Positions 1 through 7,679 of a stretch of DNA of 35,975 nucleotides are shown piece by piece. Made by a program: the position numbers and the translations under genes. Origin of the DNA: Rhodoferax sp. (GTDB lineage: Bacteria; Pseudomonadota; Gammaproteobacteria; Burkholderiales; Burkholderiaceae_C); assembly GCA_003133245.1 (NCBI GenBank), contig PKWM01000035.1, forward strand, positions 1 to 35,975, read 5' to 3'. Position 1 is the stretch's first letter, and each line of letters opens with the position of its first letter. The notes below the pieces were generated by a model. It searched no databases and was not told where the DNA came from. It worked only from the letters and a program-made list of their open reading frames with translations.

Positions 1-621
1 CAAGCCACGGGTGATCTTGCGGGTGACAAAGGTTTCGCCACGGCGCGGGCTCTCGTGGTTGAACAGGATGCCGTTGCAGGCATACATGCCATAGGCTTCA
101 CGGTAGTTGACAGTGATCCAGTAGGCATAGAGTTTGGCGGCGGCATAGGGGCTGCGCGGGTAGAACGGGGTGGTTTCCTTTTGCGGGGTTTCTTGCACCA
201 GGCCATAGAGCTCGCTGGTGCTGGCTTGGTAAAAGCGGGTTTTCTTTTCCAGCCCCAGGATGCGAATGGCTTCCAGAATGCGCAGGGTGCCCATGCCATC
301 AACATCAGCGGTGTATTCGGGGCTTTCAAAGCTCACAGCTACATGGCTTTGCGCACCCAGGTTGTAGATTTCATCCGGCTGGGTTTCTTGCACGATGCGC
401 ACCAGATTGCTGGTGTCGGTAAGGTCGCCGTAGTGCAGCCTGAAGTTGGCGTGGTCAATGTGCGGGTCCTGGTAGATGTGGTCCACCCGCTGGGTATTGA
501 AGGAACTGGCCCGGCGTTTGATGCCGTGCACGATGTAGCCTTTTTCTAGCAGAAATTCGGCTAGGTAGCTGCCGTCTTGGCCGGTGATGCCGGTTATTAG
601 GGCGGTTTTTTGTTTGGTCAT
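1..621 (-). CDS. gmd: GDP-mannose 4,6-dehydratase, N-terminal 207 residues (runs off the window)
   Basis: Converts GDP-D-mannose to GDP-4-keto-6-deoxy-D-mannose, the step before GDP-L-fucose or GDP-rhamnose synthesis; cytosolic, NADP-dependent short-chain dehydrogenase/reductase. Translating the minus strand from ATG at 621 gives [17 protein letters not shown], with the nucleotide-binding loop GITGQDG at residues 11-17, the TSE segment at 135-137 and the catalytic YxxxK pair at Y159 and K163. The sequence [16 protein letters not shown] near residue 188 is typical of the family. The gene is open to base 1, so about 150-160 C-terminal residues lie outside. Its ATG overlaps the stop of the preceding toxin gene in an ATGA, so translation may be coupled. 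In most genomes gmd sits directly beside fcl; here about 1.2 kb of other material separates them. Family assignment is very secure. Confidence 0.96.
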   Translation of the reverse strand, partial: MTKQKTALITGITGQDGSYLAEFLLEKGYIVHGIKRRASSFNTQRVDHIYQDPHIDHANFRLHYGDLTDTSNLVRIVQETQPDEIYNLGAQSHVAVSFESPEYTADVDGMGTLRILEAIRILGLEKKTRFYQASTSELYGLVQETPQKETTPFYPRSPYAAAKLYAYWITVNYREAYGMYACNGILFNHESPRRGETFVTRKITRGL

Positions 622-1238
622 GATAGGAACTTTGGGTCGATCTCACGCAAGATTTCCAACGCCCAGGGCTTGATGTCGCCGTAATGTCTGATCAGTGTTC
701 CTTCGCTAGTGCGGAACACAAGCTGTGCCGATGCATTGTCCACGGAGTTGTCGTAGATGTAGGCACGATCAGCAATGCGCGCTGCCACCGAGCAGTTGGC
801 CAACGAGCGGGTATAGCGGGCGATGATTTTGCTGATGGGCACATCGTGTCCGCCTTCCATGACGCGTAGTGCAACGCGCTTAGCATTGATGGCGGGATTG
901 TCAGTGCCCACAAAAAACAGCCTAACAAAAAAGCCTGCTTGCTTCGCCCGCCGGATAAAGTCGATCTTGTCGGGCATCGACAGAACCGTCTCAAATGCCA
1001 GGCTGCGCCCCTCCCGCACGCACCGCTCCCTCACTTCTTCGGCTTGCACGGCTGCCTTGCTAACGGCATCGGGTGCATTCCAATCACCGAATTCGTCTCG
1101 GGCGATGTAGTCAGGGTTGACGTATTCGCAGCCGCCCATCCACTCGTGCCGCAGTAACTGCTCAGTGATGGACGTCTTGCCTGCACCATTGGGGCCAGCC
1201 ACGACAATCAGACGCGGTTTGATGGTTTCGTCATTCAT
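618..1238 (-). CDS. Zeta-toxin family P-loop kinase (probable toxin of a toxin-antitoxin pair)
   Basis: A 206-residue protein with an N-terminal Walker A loop, [10 protein letters not shown], near residues 14-23, an FETVLS segment near residue 80, and a GGHDVP..KI..RY.RSL..C block near residues 128-150. This layout is that of zeta-toxin/AAA_33-type ATPases. Characterised zeta toxins phosphorylate UDP-N-acetylglucosamine and block peptidoglycan synthesis; whether this one uses that or another nucleotide sugar is not visible. The start ATG overlaps the stop of a 60-codon upstream gene (ATGA, 1235-1238), and its own TGA overlaps the gmd start (618-621). The arrangement is that of a TA operon inserted in an exopolysaccharide sugar-nucleotide operon. 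Full length for the short zeta subgroup. A non-toxic ATPase role is possible. Confidence 0.82.
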   Translation of the reverse strand: MNDETIKPRLIVVAGPNGAGKTSITEQLLRHEWMGGCEYVNPDYIARDEFGDWNAPDAVSKAAVQAEEVRERCVREGRSLAFETVLSMPDKIDFIRRAKQAGFFVRLFFVGTDNPAINAKRVALRVMEGGHDVPISKIIARYTRSLANCSVAARIADRAYIYDNSVDNASAQLVFRTSEGTLIRHYGDIKPWALEILREIDPKFLS

Positions 1239-1417
1239 GCTACAGACCGCGAGCGATTGGCAGCAACAATGTCGTCACGTAAACGTTGCATCAGTGCCGA
1301 GCGCGCCAGTTCAGCGCGCCGCTTGGCTTCAATCGCCACTGAGTTCATCAATGCCTTCAGTTGCGCATCCGTAGGCTCATGCTGGATGTCGTTCAAATCA
1401 AAATGTTCGCTTTGCAT
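1235..1417 (-). CDS. Putative small antitoxin partner of the zeta-type toxin
   Basis: A 60-residue protein, starting MQSEHFDLNDIQHEPTDAQL, with a strongly charged, alanine/arginine-rich second half (about residues 28-58) expected to be helical. I do not recognise a named family. The call rests on context: it lies directly upstream of the zeta-like gene with a four-base ATGA overlap, and short proteins in this position commonly neutralise the kinase. The start is supported by a purine-rich GGGGGA about seven bases upstream of ATG. The sequence before it (1418-1443) is AT-rich and joins abruptly to the broken BRO-N gene, so the promoter may come from the inserted segment. Confidence 0.6.
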   Translation of the reverse strand: MQSEHFDLNDIQHEPTDAQLKALMNSVAIEAKRRAELARSALMQRLRDDIVAANRSRSVA

Positions 1418-1443
1418 GGTGTAATCCCCCGGGTTTTTGTTAA

Positions 1444-1668
1444 CTAGTTTTTGCCATCAGCCGACTTCATCTTCAGTTGACTACAGTTTGTAGCCAACTC
1501 GCTGCCCTCTTTTTTGAGCCGGTTCTTGAGCACGCTCCAATATGTGCGAGGGTTTGGGCTGTCAGTCAACACGGCAATGACATCCACAATGCTGAAAAAC
1601 CAGGCTGCTTTCTCCGCGTCCCATTGGGAGCGGACTTGCTTGGTTTCAAAGAGTTTGATGGTGCTCAT
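1444..1668 (-). pseudogene. Truncated BRO-N domain protein (phage-antirepressor-like) fragment
   Basis: Translation from ATG at 1668 gives MSTIKLFETKQVRSQWDAEK, then a WFFSIVDVIAVLTDSPNPRTYW block and LKNRLKKEGSEL..NCSQLKM. This is the N-terminal BRO domain found in phage antirepressors and in many chromosomal orphan genes. Family members continue past 'ADGK' into a region with LTDVADTE and are commonly 200-300 residues. Here a TAG follows two codons after the ADGK motif, so only about 74 residues remain. A 27-residue in-frame upstream extension exists but lies in the REP-like repeat and is not credible as coding. The 3' break falls where the toxin-antitoxin segment begins. I infer a deletion or insertion scar. 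Confidence 0.7.
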
Positions 1669-1715
1669 GTTGAATTTTGGTATTAATTTGATAGCTGCTG
1701 CTTTGCAATGGTGGC

Positions 1716-1788
1716 CCCTGTTGGAGCTGCGCCCTCGCTGCGAATGCATTCAAACAGCCTTCGCGGCGGGGACGCAGCTCCTACAGGG
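1716..1788. repeat. REP-like inverted pair (REPIN-type) overlapping the fcl stop codon
   Basis: Two 31-base arms, 1716-1746 and 1758-1788, are inverted copies of each other matching at 26 of 31 positions, around an 11-base spacer. Each arm begins CCCTGTNGGAGCTGCG and ends in a GCGAANG block. Each arm can fold on itself, and the pair can fold as one long cruciform. The right arm includes the TAG stop of fcl. The GTAGGAGC...GCGAA pattern resembles extragenic palindromes spread by RAYT-type transposases in Pseudomonas and other proteobacteria. That link is by resemblance only; no RAYT gene is in the window. Confidence 0.75.
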
Positions 1789-2743
1789 TCAGGAAATCCT
1801 TGTAGGCGTCGGCTAGGCCTGTTGCCAGATTAACCTTGGCTTGCCAGCCTAGGGCGTTGAGGCGGGTGCTGTCCATCAGCTTGCGCGGGGAGCCATCGGG
1901 CTGGGTCGGGTCAAAGTTGATGTTGCCTTGGAAGCCCACCGCAGTGCATACGGCCTGGGCGAGTTGGGCGATGGTGATGTCTGAGCCAAAGCCGACGTTG
2001 ATGTGGCTCAGCATCGGGCTGGTGTGTTGGTCGTACACGGCTTTGGGCAGGTTCATGACAAACACGCTGGCAGCGGCCATGTCGTCCACATACAAAAACT
2101 CGCGTTTGGGGGTGCCGCTGCCCCAGATCGTGACCTTAGGGGCGCTGGCCACCTTGGCTTCGTGAAAGCGGCGGATCAGCGCGGGAATCACGTGGCTGTT
2201 TTGCGGATGGTAGTTGTCACCGGGGCCATACAGGTTGGTGGGCATGACGCTGCGGTAATCAATGCGGTGGCTGGCTCCGTATTGGCGGTTGTAGCTCTCG
2301 CACAGTTTGATGCCGGCAATTTTGGCGATGGCATAGGGTTCGTTGGTGGGTTCCAGCGGGCCGGTGAGCAGGGCATCTTCACGCATCGGTTGCGCTGCCA
2401 ATCTTGGGTAAATGCAACTGGAGCCGAGAAACAAGAGCTTCTTCGCGCCGTTCTGGAAAGCGGCTTCAATCACATTGGCCTGCACCATCAGGTTTTGGTA
2501 GATAAAATCTGCCGGGTAAATGTTGTTAGCATGGATGCCGCCGACTTTGGCTGCGGCCAGATAGACTTGGGTGGGCTTTTCTTGCTTGAAGAAGGCTTGG
2601 ACGGCGGCTTGGTTGGTGAGGTCTAGCTCGGCGTGAGTGCGGGCGATGATGTTCGTCCGGCCTTGCTGTCGCAGAGCCCGCACGATGGCACTCCCCACCA
2701 TGCCACGGTGGCCCGCTACGTAAATTTTGGGTTGCGCTGTCAT
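1781..2743 (-). CDS. fcl: GDP-L-fucose synthase
   Basis: Performs the epimerase and NADPH-dependent reductase steps turning GDP-4-keto-6-deoxy-mannose (the Gmd product) into GDP-L-fucose. The 320-residue protein has the dinucleotide loop GHRGMVGSA at residues 11-19, GSSCIYP at 107-113 (catalytic Ser and Cys110), Y137AIAK141 and His180 within [12 protein letters not shown], the full set expected. I start at ATG 2743, two bases after the manC stop; a TTG two codons upstream (2749) is open but would overlap manC. It follows manC tightly and belongs to the same transcript. Its stop codon lies in a REP-like palindrome, after which the order gmd-fcl-manC usual for such clusters is broken by the BRO-N fragment and TA pair. 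Confidence 0.96.
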   Translation of the reverse strand: MTAQPKIYVAGHRGMVGSAIVRALRQQGRTNIIARTHAELDLTNQAAVQAFFKQEKPTQVYLAAAKVGGIHANNIYPADFIYQNLMVQANVIEAAFQNGAKKLLFLGSSCIYPRLAAQPMREDALLTGPLEPTNEPYAIAKIAGIKLCESYNRQYGASHRIDYRSVMPTNLYGPGDNYHPQNSHVIPALIRRFHEAKVASAPKVTIWGSGTPKREFLYVDDMAAASVFVMNLPKAVYDQHTSPMLSHINVGFGSDITIAQLAQAVCTAVGFQGNINFDPTQPDGSPRKLMDSTRLNALGWQAKVNLATGLADAYKDFLTL

Positions 2744-2745
2744 GA

Positions 2746-4212
2746 TCAACTTGGCTGACTGCGCCCGTAGCTATCTTCAAAGCGCACGATGTCATCCTCA
2801 CCCAGATAGCTGCCCGACTGGACTTCGATGATCTCCAACGGGATGCTGCCGGGGTTGCGCAGGCGGTGTTTTTGGCCCAGCGGGATGTAGGTGGACTGGT
2901 TTTCGCTCAGCAACGTGACGGTGTCGCCGCAGGTAATCTCGGCCGTGCCCTTGACCACAATCCAGTGTTCGGCGCGATGGTGGTGCATTTGCAGGCTCAG
3001 CGTGGCACCGGGTTTGACCTGAATGCGCTTGACCTTGAAGCGCTCGGCCTCGTCAATGCTGTCATACCAGCCCCAGGGGCGGTGCACTTTGCGGTGCAGG
3101 TGGAGCTCTGTGCGCTCAAGCTGTTCTAACTGGGTAACGATTTTCTTGACGTGCTGGCTTTGGCTGCGGTCTGCCACCAACACTGCGTCTGCCGTTTCAA
3201 TAATGATCAGGTTGCTGACACCCACAGCGCCCACCAGTCGGCTGCTGGAATGGATCAGGGTGTTGTGGCTGTCGGCCACCAGGGCGTCACCCTGCACCAC
3301 GTTGCCCTGGCCGTCTTGCTCGCCCACCTGCCAGACGGCGTCCCACGCGCCCAGGTCGCTCCAACCGGCGTCCAGCGCCAGCATTTGGATGGAGAACTGC
3401 GAGCCGGGGCAGTGTTCCATGACGGCGTAGTCAATCGATTGGCTGGGGATGCTGGCGAACGCTTCTGTCTCAGGGCGCACCAGGAGTGAAGCGGTGTGGT
3501 TATCGATGGTCTTGCCAGCCCAGGCGGCCTCGGTGGCGCTGGCAATGTCGGGGCGGAAGTGCTTCAAAGCCTTGAGCCAGCTGCTGGCCTTGAGAACAAA
3601 CATGCCGCTGTTCCAGGCGTAGCCGCCGCTGGCTAGATACTGCTTTGCCGTTTCTTGACTGGGCTTCTCGGCAAACTGGGCGACCGAATATTCACCAAAC
3701 GAACCGGCTGCGCCGCTTTGCCGGATGTAGCCGTAGCCGGTTTCAGGTTTGTCTGGGGTGATGCCCAGAATGACGATGTTGCCGCTGGCGGCGGCGCGCA
3801 CAGCCTGCTGCAAAGCGGCGGTGAAGGCCTGGCTGTTTTGCACCGTTTGGTCGGCCGGGGTGACCACCAGAATCGGGTCTTGCCCGTTGGCGCTTGCTTG
3901 CAGCGCCGCCAGCGTCAGCGCGGGGGCGGTGTTGCGGCCAACCGGCTCAAGCAGCAGGGTGGCAGACACATTTTTTAGTTCACTCAACTGGTCTAGCACC
4001 AGAAAGCGATGCGCTTCGTTGGTGACGACCAGGGTTTGGCCGATTTCAATGTCATCGCATGCGAGCGCGTTGGTGCGCTCCACCGCCTGCTGAAACAGAC
4101 TGGTGGTGCCAGAGAGCACCAAAAACTGCTTTGGATAACCCGAGCGCGATAGCGGCCACAGCCGGGTGCCCGAGCCGCCGCAGAGGATGACAGGGACGAT
4201 GCTTTGCTTCAT
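2746..4212 (-). CDS. manC: Mannose-1-phosphate guanylyltransferase / mannose-6-phosphate isomerase (bifunctional)
   Basis: Makes GDP-mannose from mannose-1-phosphate and GTP, with a C-terminal cupin phosphomannose isomerase domain supplying mannose-6-phosphate. From ATG 4212 the protein is 488 residues, the usual family length. It begins [20 protein letters not shown], the pyrophosphorylase signature with its activator arginine and PKQF, has AQFAEKPS (the FVEKP-type sugar-binding loop) near residue 190, and ends in a cupin with RPWGWYDSI and an [11 protein letters not shown] metal site. An upstream open stretch to 4305 overlaps the regulator gene in another frame and lacks family similarity, so I reject it. 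It sits 25 bases after the MarR-type regulator and two bases before fcl. Synonyms algA, cpsB and xanB apply to the same family. Confidence 0.95.
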   Translation of the reverse strand: MKQSIVPVILCGGSGTRLWPLSRSGYPKQFLVLSGTTSLFQQAVERTNALACDDIEIGQTLVVTNEAHRFLVLDQLSELKNVSATLLLEPVGRNTAPALTLAALQASANGQDPILVVTPADQTVQNSQAFTAALQQAVRAAASGNIVILGITPDKPETGYGYIRQSGAAGSFGEYSVAQFAEKPSQETAKQYLASGGYAWNSGMFVLKASSWLKALKHFRPDIASATEAAWAGKTIDNHTASLLVRPETEAFASIPSQSIDYAVMEHCPGSQFSIQMLALDAGWSDLGAWDAVWQVGEQDGQGNVVQGDALVADSHNTLIHSSSRLVGAVGVSNLIIIETADAVLVADRSQSQHVKKIVTQLEQLERTELHLHRKVHRPWGWYDSIDEAERFKVKRIQVKPGATLSLQMHHHRAEHWIVVKGTAEITCGDTVTLLSENQSTYIPLGQKHRLRNPGSIPLEIIEVQSGSYLGEDDIVRFEDSYGRSQPS

Positions 4213-4237
4213 TTTATTTTTTGGGACTTTTCTATCA

Positions 4238-4582
4238 TCACCGCGAGGCCGCAGCCTCTTCCTGCCGCAGCCCTTCAATTTCAACCCTGAGCGCCTCGTA
4301 TTCATCCATCTTGCGCTTCAAGAAACGGCTGGTCAGGGCCGTTTTTTCAAGCAGCCCGGCCGGGGTGAGCAGATAGGCGTAGGCGAGTTTGCGTTTGCTG
4401 CTCTGAAAGTTTTGCATCTTGAGCAGGCCTTTGGCCACCAGGGCCTGCAGGCAAAAGTTGGTTTTGCCCAGACTCACGCCCAAAGCAGCGGCCAGGTCGC
4501 GCTGGTTCATTTTGGGGTTGCTTTGGAGCAGGCGCAAAACCTTCAAATGCGTTTCTGCGTGCAAGGGGGTGTTGTCAGTCAT
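4238..4582 (-). CDS. MarR-type EPS-associated transcriptional regulator
   Basis: A 114-residue winged-helix protein, MTDNTPLHAETHLKVLRLLQ at its N-terminus, with a helix-turn-helix around MNQRDLAAALGVSLGKTNFC (residues 26-45) and a wing region KGLLK.QNF. A C-terminal coiled-coil-prone tail follows (KRKMDEYEALRVEIEGLRQEE). This matches the short MarR-like family found at the head of exopolysaccharide biosynthesis loci in betaproteobacteria. It is first in the manC-fcl-...-gmd unit, 25 bases before manC, so it probably senses or controls polysaccharide expression. I begin at ATG 4582, where the family normally starts; an in-frame start at 4639 adds 19 residues of poor character. Confidence 0.85.
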   Translation of the reverse strand: MTDNTPLHAETHLKVLRLLQSNPKMNQRDLAAALGVSLGKTNFCLQALVAKGLLKMQNFQSSKRKLAYAYLLTPAGLLEKTALTSRFLKRKMDEYEALRVEIEGLRQEEAAASR

Positions 4583-4664
4583 GGGAGAAAAGTGTGCGCC
4601 CGTTGCGAGCGGGCAGGCTACCGCAGTGCGCGTTGGCACGATTTGTTCAGAACTAGAACGAATA

Positions 4665-4784
4665 TTAGCATGAATTTTTTGGGGGGTCGCCCTGTTGCTG
4701 CTGCACCGCTTCTTCCATGCTGACGGTGTTGACCACCAGCTCCAGGTGGCTCAATATCTCGGGCTCGTGGCCTAAAAAAAACGT
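4665..4784 (-). other. Short open remnant, unrecognised, between the tRNA terminator and the EPS regulator
   Basis: The region 4583-4833 has no convincing gene. On the minus strand one frame stays open for about 39 codons, reading LGHEPEILSHLELVVNTVSM followed by EEAVQQQQGDPP, and stops at TAA (4665-4667). The composition is protein-like but there is a stop just upstream and no start or Shine-Dalgarno site. It may be the 3' scrap of a deleted gene, or chance. A TAATAT at 4662-4667 could be a -10 element for the EPS regulator, but no good -35 is placed with it. Confidence 0.25.
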
Positions 4785-4796
4785 CCTCTAGAGGAC
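4774..4796 (-). terminator. Rho-independent terminator of the tRNA-Gly/tRNA-Cys transcript
   Basis: The perfect palindrome GTCCTCTAGAGGAC (4783-4796) is followed on the minus strand by a G and eight T residues (4781-4774). It lies 37 bases downstream of the 3' end of tRNA-Cys, in the right orientation. Confidence 0.85.
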
Positions 4797-4833
4797 TTGT
4801 TTCTTGTAACTCGTTGATGTTATTGAGTTTTCT

Positions 4834-4907
4834 TGGAGGCGCGACCCAGAGTCGAACTGGGCTAGACGGATTTGCAATCCGTTGCATAACCGATTTGCTA
4901 TCGCGCC
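4834..4907 (-). tRNA. tRNA-Cys (GCA)
   Basis: The minus strand folds as a 74-nt tRNA: acceptor GGCGCGA pairing with TCGCGCC, anticodon arm ACGGA-TTGCAAA-TCCGT with anticodon GCA, T-arm with TTCGACT, discriminator T and encoded CCA (4834-4836). It lies 47 bases downstream of tRNA-Gly and is probably cotranscribed with it. Confidence 0.97.
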
Positions 4908-4921
4908 AAAATCCTGAACTG

Positions 4922-4947
4922 AAAAGGGAAGCCGAGGCTTCCCTTTT
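4922..4947 (-). terminator. Perfect 12-bp hairpin in the tRNA-Gly/tRNA-Cys spacer
   Basis: AAAAGGGAAGCC and GGCTTCCCTTTT are perfect inverted copies around two bases. The stem carries its own A- and T-runs, so it looks like a terminator in both directions. On the minus strand only four Us follow. It may weaken read-through into tRNA-Cys, or guide processing of the dimeric tRNA precursor. Confidence 0.5.
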
Positions 4948-4954
4948 TGGAATT

Positions 4955-5030
4955 TGGAGCGGGAAAAGAGACTCGAACTCTCGACCTCAACCTTGGCAAG
5001 GTTGCGCTCTACCAACTGAGCTATTCCCGC
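4955..5030 (-). tRNA. tRNA-Gly (GCC)
   Basis: A 76-nt minus-strand tRNA: acceptor GCGGGAA with TTCCCGC, D-arm GCTCAGTTGGTAGAGC, anticodon arm CAACC-TTGCCAA-GGTTG with anticodon GCC, T-loop TTCGAGT, discriminator T and encoded CCA (4955-4957). A TATAAT lies 15 bases upstream. Confidence 0.97.
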
Positions 5031-5044
5031 GTTTCAAGGGTCGA

Positions 5045-5076
5045 ATTATAGCGACTTTTTTACCGCCATTTGGCGG
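5045..5076 (-). promoter_or_regulatory. tRNA-Gly promoter -10 box and adjoining lon-end hairpin
   Basis: The minus strand carries a perfect TATAAT at 5050-5045, ending 14 bases before the tRNA-Gly 5' end. No clear TTGACA stands 16-18 bases upstream; that space is taken by a small hairpin, CCGCC-4-GGCGG (5063-5076), about 27 bases beyond the lon stop. On the minus strand this hairpin is followed by an A-run rather than a U-run, so it is not a classic terminator for lon. Confidence 0.5.
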
Positions 5077-5103
5077 CTTAAAAGATTTTTTGCATACGCC
5101 AAT

Positions 5104-7548
5104 TCAATGCTTAACCGACACCGTCGATTCAAGATTAGTCGCTGCAGCTTGTGCTACTTCAACCAGCGGCACCGGTTCTTCGTCGGGCAAGGGGGTTGGC
5201 ATTCTTTCGAGCGCAATTTCAAGCACCTTGTCGATCCAGCGAACCGGCACGATCTCGAGCCCGTTTTTAACGTTTTCAGGGATCTCCTGCAAGTCCTTGG
5301 CGTTTTCTTCCGGGATCAAGACGGTTTTGATGCCGCCACGCAGAGCGGCCAGCAGCTTTTCTTTCAAGCCACCAATAGCGGTCACTTCACCCCGCAGAGT
5401 TATTTCTCCTGTCATCGCCACATCAGCGCGCACCGGAATTCCGGTCATGGCAGAAACAAAAGCGGTCGTCATGGCGGCACCAGCACTGGGTCCATCCTTC
5501 GGCGTGGCACCATCTGGCACGTGGATGTGAATGTCTTTTTTCTCAAAAAACTCGTCCTTGATACCGAGCCAGCGCGAGCGGCTGCGCACCACGGTGCGCG
5601 CTGCCTCGACCGACTCTTTCATCACATCGCCGAGTGAACCGGTACGGGTGATGACGCCTTTACCCGACATCATGGCAGCCTCGATCGTCAGCAGATCACC
5701 ACCCACTTCGGTCCAGGCCAGTCCCACCACCTGGCCGACCTGGTTCTTCTTCGCAGCACGACCATAATCGTATTTACGAACACCCAGAAAATCATTGAGA
5801 TTCTCAGCCGTGACCTTGACCTGCCCTAGCATCTTCTTGAGCAGCAAGCCTTTGACCACTTTGCGGCAAATTTTGGAGAGTTCGCGTTCAAGTGAACGCA
5901 CACCGGCCTCGCGCGTGTAGTAGCGAACAATGTCGCGCACAGCATCCTCGCCGACCCATAACTCTTCCTCTTTCACGCCATTATTTTTAAGTTGTTTGGG
6001 TAGCAGAAAGTTGATGGCAATGTTGGTTTTTTCGTCCTCGGTGTAGCCCGAAAGACGAATGACCTCCATCCGATCAAGCAAGGCCGACGGAATGTTCATC
6101 GAATTGGAAGTGGCCACGAACATCACATCGCTCAAATCAAAATCAACCTCGACATAGTGGTCGCCAAACTTGTGGTTTTGCTCCGGATCCAAAACTTCGA
6201 GCAGGGCGCTCGACGGATCGCCGCGAAAGTCGGTGCCGAGTTTGTCAATTTCATCCAGCAAAAACAGCGGGTTACGCGTGCCGATCTTGGCCAGGCTTTG
6301 CAACACCTTGCCCGGCATGGCACCAATATAGGTGCGCCGGTGCCCGCGAATTTCAGCTTCGTCGCGCATGCCGCCCAGAGCAACGCGTACGTACTTGCGC
6401 CCGGTCGCCTTGGCGATCGACTGCCCGAGTGAGGTCTTGCCCACGCCGGGTGGCCCGACCAAACACAAGATGGGTGCCTTGACCTTTTCAACCCGCTGCT
6501 GCACCGCCAAGTACTCAACAATGCGATCTTTGACTTTGTCCAGGCCATAGTGGTCTTCGTTGAGAACTTTCTCTGCATTGCCCAGGTTGTGCTTGATTTT
6601 GGTCTTGTTGGCCCACGGCAAACCAGTCAGCACATCGATGTAATTGCGCACCACGGTCGCTTCGGCTGACATCGGCGACATGAGTTTGAGTTTTTTGAGT
6701 TCACCTTCGGCTTTTTTCAGCGCTTCTTTTGGCATCTTGGCCGACTTGATTCTTTTTCCAATCTCTTCAATGTCCGCACCCTCCTCACCATCGCCGAGCT
6801 CTTTCTGGATCGCTTTGACCTGTTCGTTAAGGTAAAAATCGCGCTGATTTTTCTCCATCTGCCTTTTGACGCGACCGCGAATTTTTTTATCCACATTGAG
6901 AATATCGACTTCGCGTTCAAGCTGTTCAAACAGGTTTTCAAGTCGCTCTTTGACCCCCGCCAACCCCAGCACCACCTGCTTGCTCTCAAGCTTCAGGGGC
7001 AAGTGCGCCACTATCGTATCGGCCAAACGACCGGCGTCATCAATGCTGGCGATGGAGGTGAGAATCTCGGGTGGAATTTTCTTGTTGAGTTTGACGTACT
7101 GCTCAAACTGCTGCATCACAGCACGCCGCAAGGCTTCAATTTCACTGGCATTGGCGCGCGTCTTGGTCAGCGGCTCTGGCAGTTCTTCAAACGGCGTGAC
7201 ATTGGCTGAAAAATGTGACTCGCCGTCTTCAATTTGGTTGACATGAGCGCGCTGCTGGCCTTCGACCAGTACCTTGACCGTGCCGTCAGGCAGTTTAAGC
7301 ATTTGCAGAATCGTTGAGACGCAGCCGACATCAAACATATCAGTCACCGCCGGATCGTCCTTGGCTGCGGCCTTTTGTGCCACCAACATAATGCGACGCT
7401 CAGCTTCCATGGCGGCTTCGAGCGCCTTGATACTCTTGGGGCGGCCAACAAAAAGGGGAATCACCATATGCGGAAAAACAACTACGTCACGCAGTGGCAA
7501 CAACGGCAGTTCAATCGGATTGGCAGGTAGGGGAGTGTTTCCAGACAT
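5104..7548 (-). CDS. lon: Lon ATP-dependent serine protease
   Basis: Cytosolic AAA+ protease that degrades damaged proteins and short-lived regulators. At 814 residues it is a full-length LonA: N-terminal LAN domain from about residue 10 (IELPLLPLRDVVVFPHMV), coiled-coil region, AAA+ module with Walker A GPPGVGKTS at about 366-374 and Walker B LFLLDEIDK, and a C-terminal protease domain. The catalytic dyad is S688 in PKDGPSAG and K731 in GGLKEKLL, with the 43-residue spacing of E. coli S679/K722. The tail after about residue 785 is family-variable. It follows clpX with a 131-base gap that contains a candidate heat-shock promoter, so it can be expressed apart from tig-clpPX. Confidence 0.98.
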   Translation of the reverse strand: MSGNTPLPANPIELPLLPLRDVVVFPHMVIPLFVGRPKSIKALEAAMEAERRIMLVAQKAAAKDDPAVTDMFDVGCVSTILQMLKLPDGTVKVLVEGQQRAHVNQIEDGESHFSANVTPFEELPEPLTKTRANASEIEALRRAVMQQFEQYVKLNKKIPPEILTSIASIDDAGRLADTIVAHLPLKLESKQVVLGLAGVKERLENLFEQLEREVDILNVDKKIRGRVKRQMEKNQRDFYLNEQVKAIQKELGDGEEGADIEEIGKRIKSAKMPKEALKKAEGELKKLKLMSPMSAEATVVRNYIDVLTGLPWANKTKIKHNLGNAEKVLNEDHYGLDKVKDRIVEYLAVQQRVEKVKAPILCLVGPPGVGKTSLGQSIAKATGRKYVRVALGGMRDEAEIRGHRRTYIGAMPGKVLQSLAKIGTRNPLFLLDEIDKLGTDFRGDPSSALLEVLDPEQNHKFGDHYVEVDFDLSDVMFVATSNSMNIPSALLDRMEVIRLSGYTEDEKTNIAINFLLPKQLKNNGVKEEELWVGEDAVRDIVRYYTREAGVRSLERELSKICRKVVKGLLLKKMLGQVKVTAENLNDFLGVRKYDYGRAAKKNQVGQVVGLAWTEVGGDLLTIEAAMMSGKGVITRTGSLGDVMKESVEAARTVVRSRSRWLGIKDEFFEKKDIHIHVPDGATPKDGPSAGAAMTTAFVSAMTGIPVRADVAMTGEITLRGEVTAIGGLKEKLLAALRGGIKTVLIPEENAKDLQEIPENVKNGLEIVPVRWIDKVLEIALERMPTPLPDEEPVPLVEVAQAAATNLESTVSVKH

Positions 7549-7584
7549 AGCGAACCTTTTAATCTAGGTTTAATTACCTGTTGA

Positions 7585-7612
7585 ATATGAATCAGAAATA
7601 CGGGTTTTCAAG
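7585..7612 (-). promoter_or_regulatory. Candidate sigma-32 (heat-shock) promoter for lon
   Basis: In the lon-clpX gap the minus strand has CTTGAAA (7612-7606), an exact match to the sigma-32 -35 core. After 13 bases comes ATTCATAT (7592-7585), which fits the CCCCATNT -10 only in part. The -10 lies about 36 bases before the lon ATG. The assignment is by motif and by the known heat-shock control of lon in proteobacteria. Confidence 0.5.
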
Positions 7613-7679
7613 TCAAATTTTGTTACTCGCCGCCCGTAGTGCCACAAGTTGGCGTAAGCATTTGTGACAATCGGCTCAA

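Noticed and set aside
4213..4305. 31-codon N-terminal extension of manC
   Set aside because: It overlaps the MarR-type regulator and lies before the point where all family members begin ([13 protein letters not shown]).
5039..5050. The 12-mer GGGTCGAATTAT occurring here and after rplL (32139-32150)
   Set aside because: Flanks do not match and one copy contains the tRNA -10 box; most likely coincidence.
5063..5076. Canonical terminator for lon
   Set aside because: On the transcribed strand the hairpin is followed by an A-run, not a U-run, and it lies in the tRNA-Gly promoter space.
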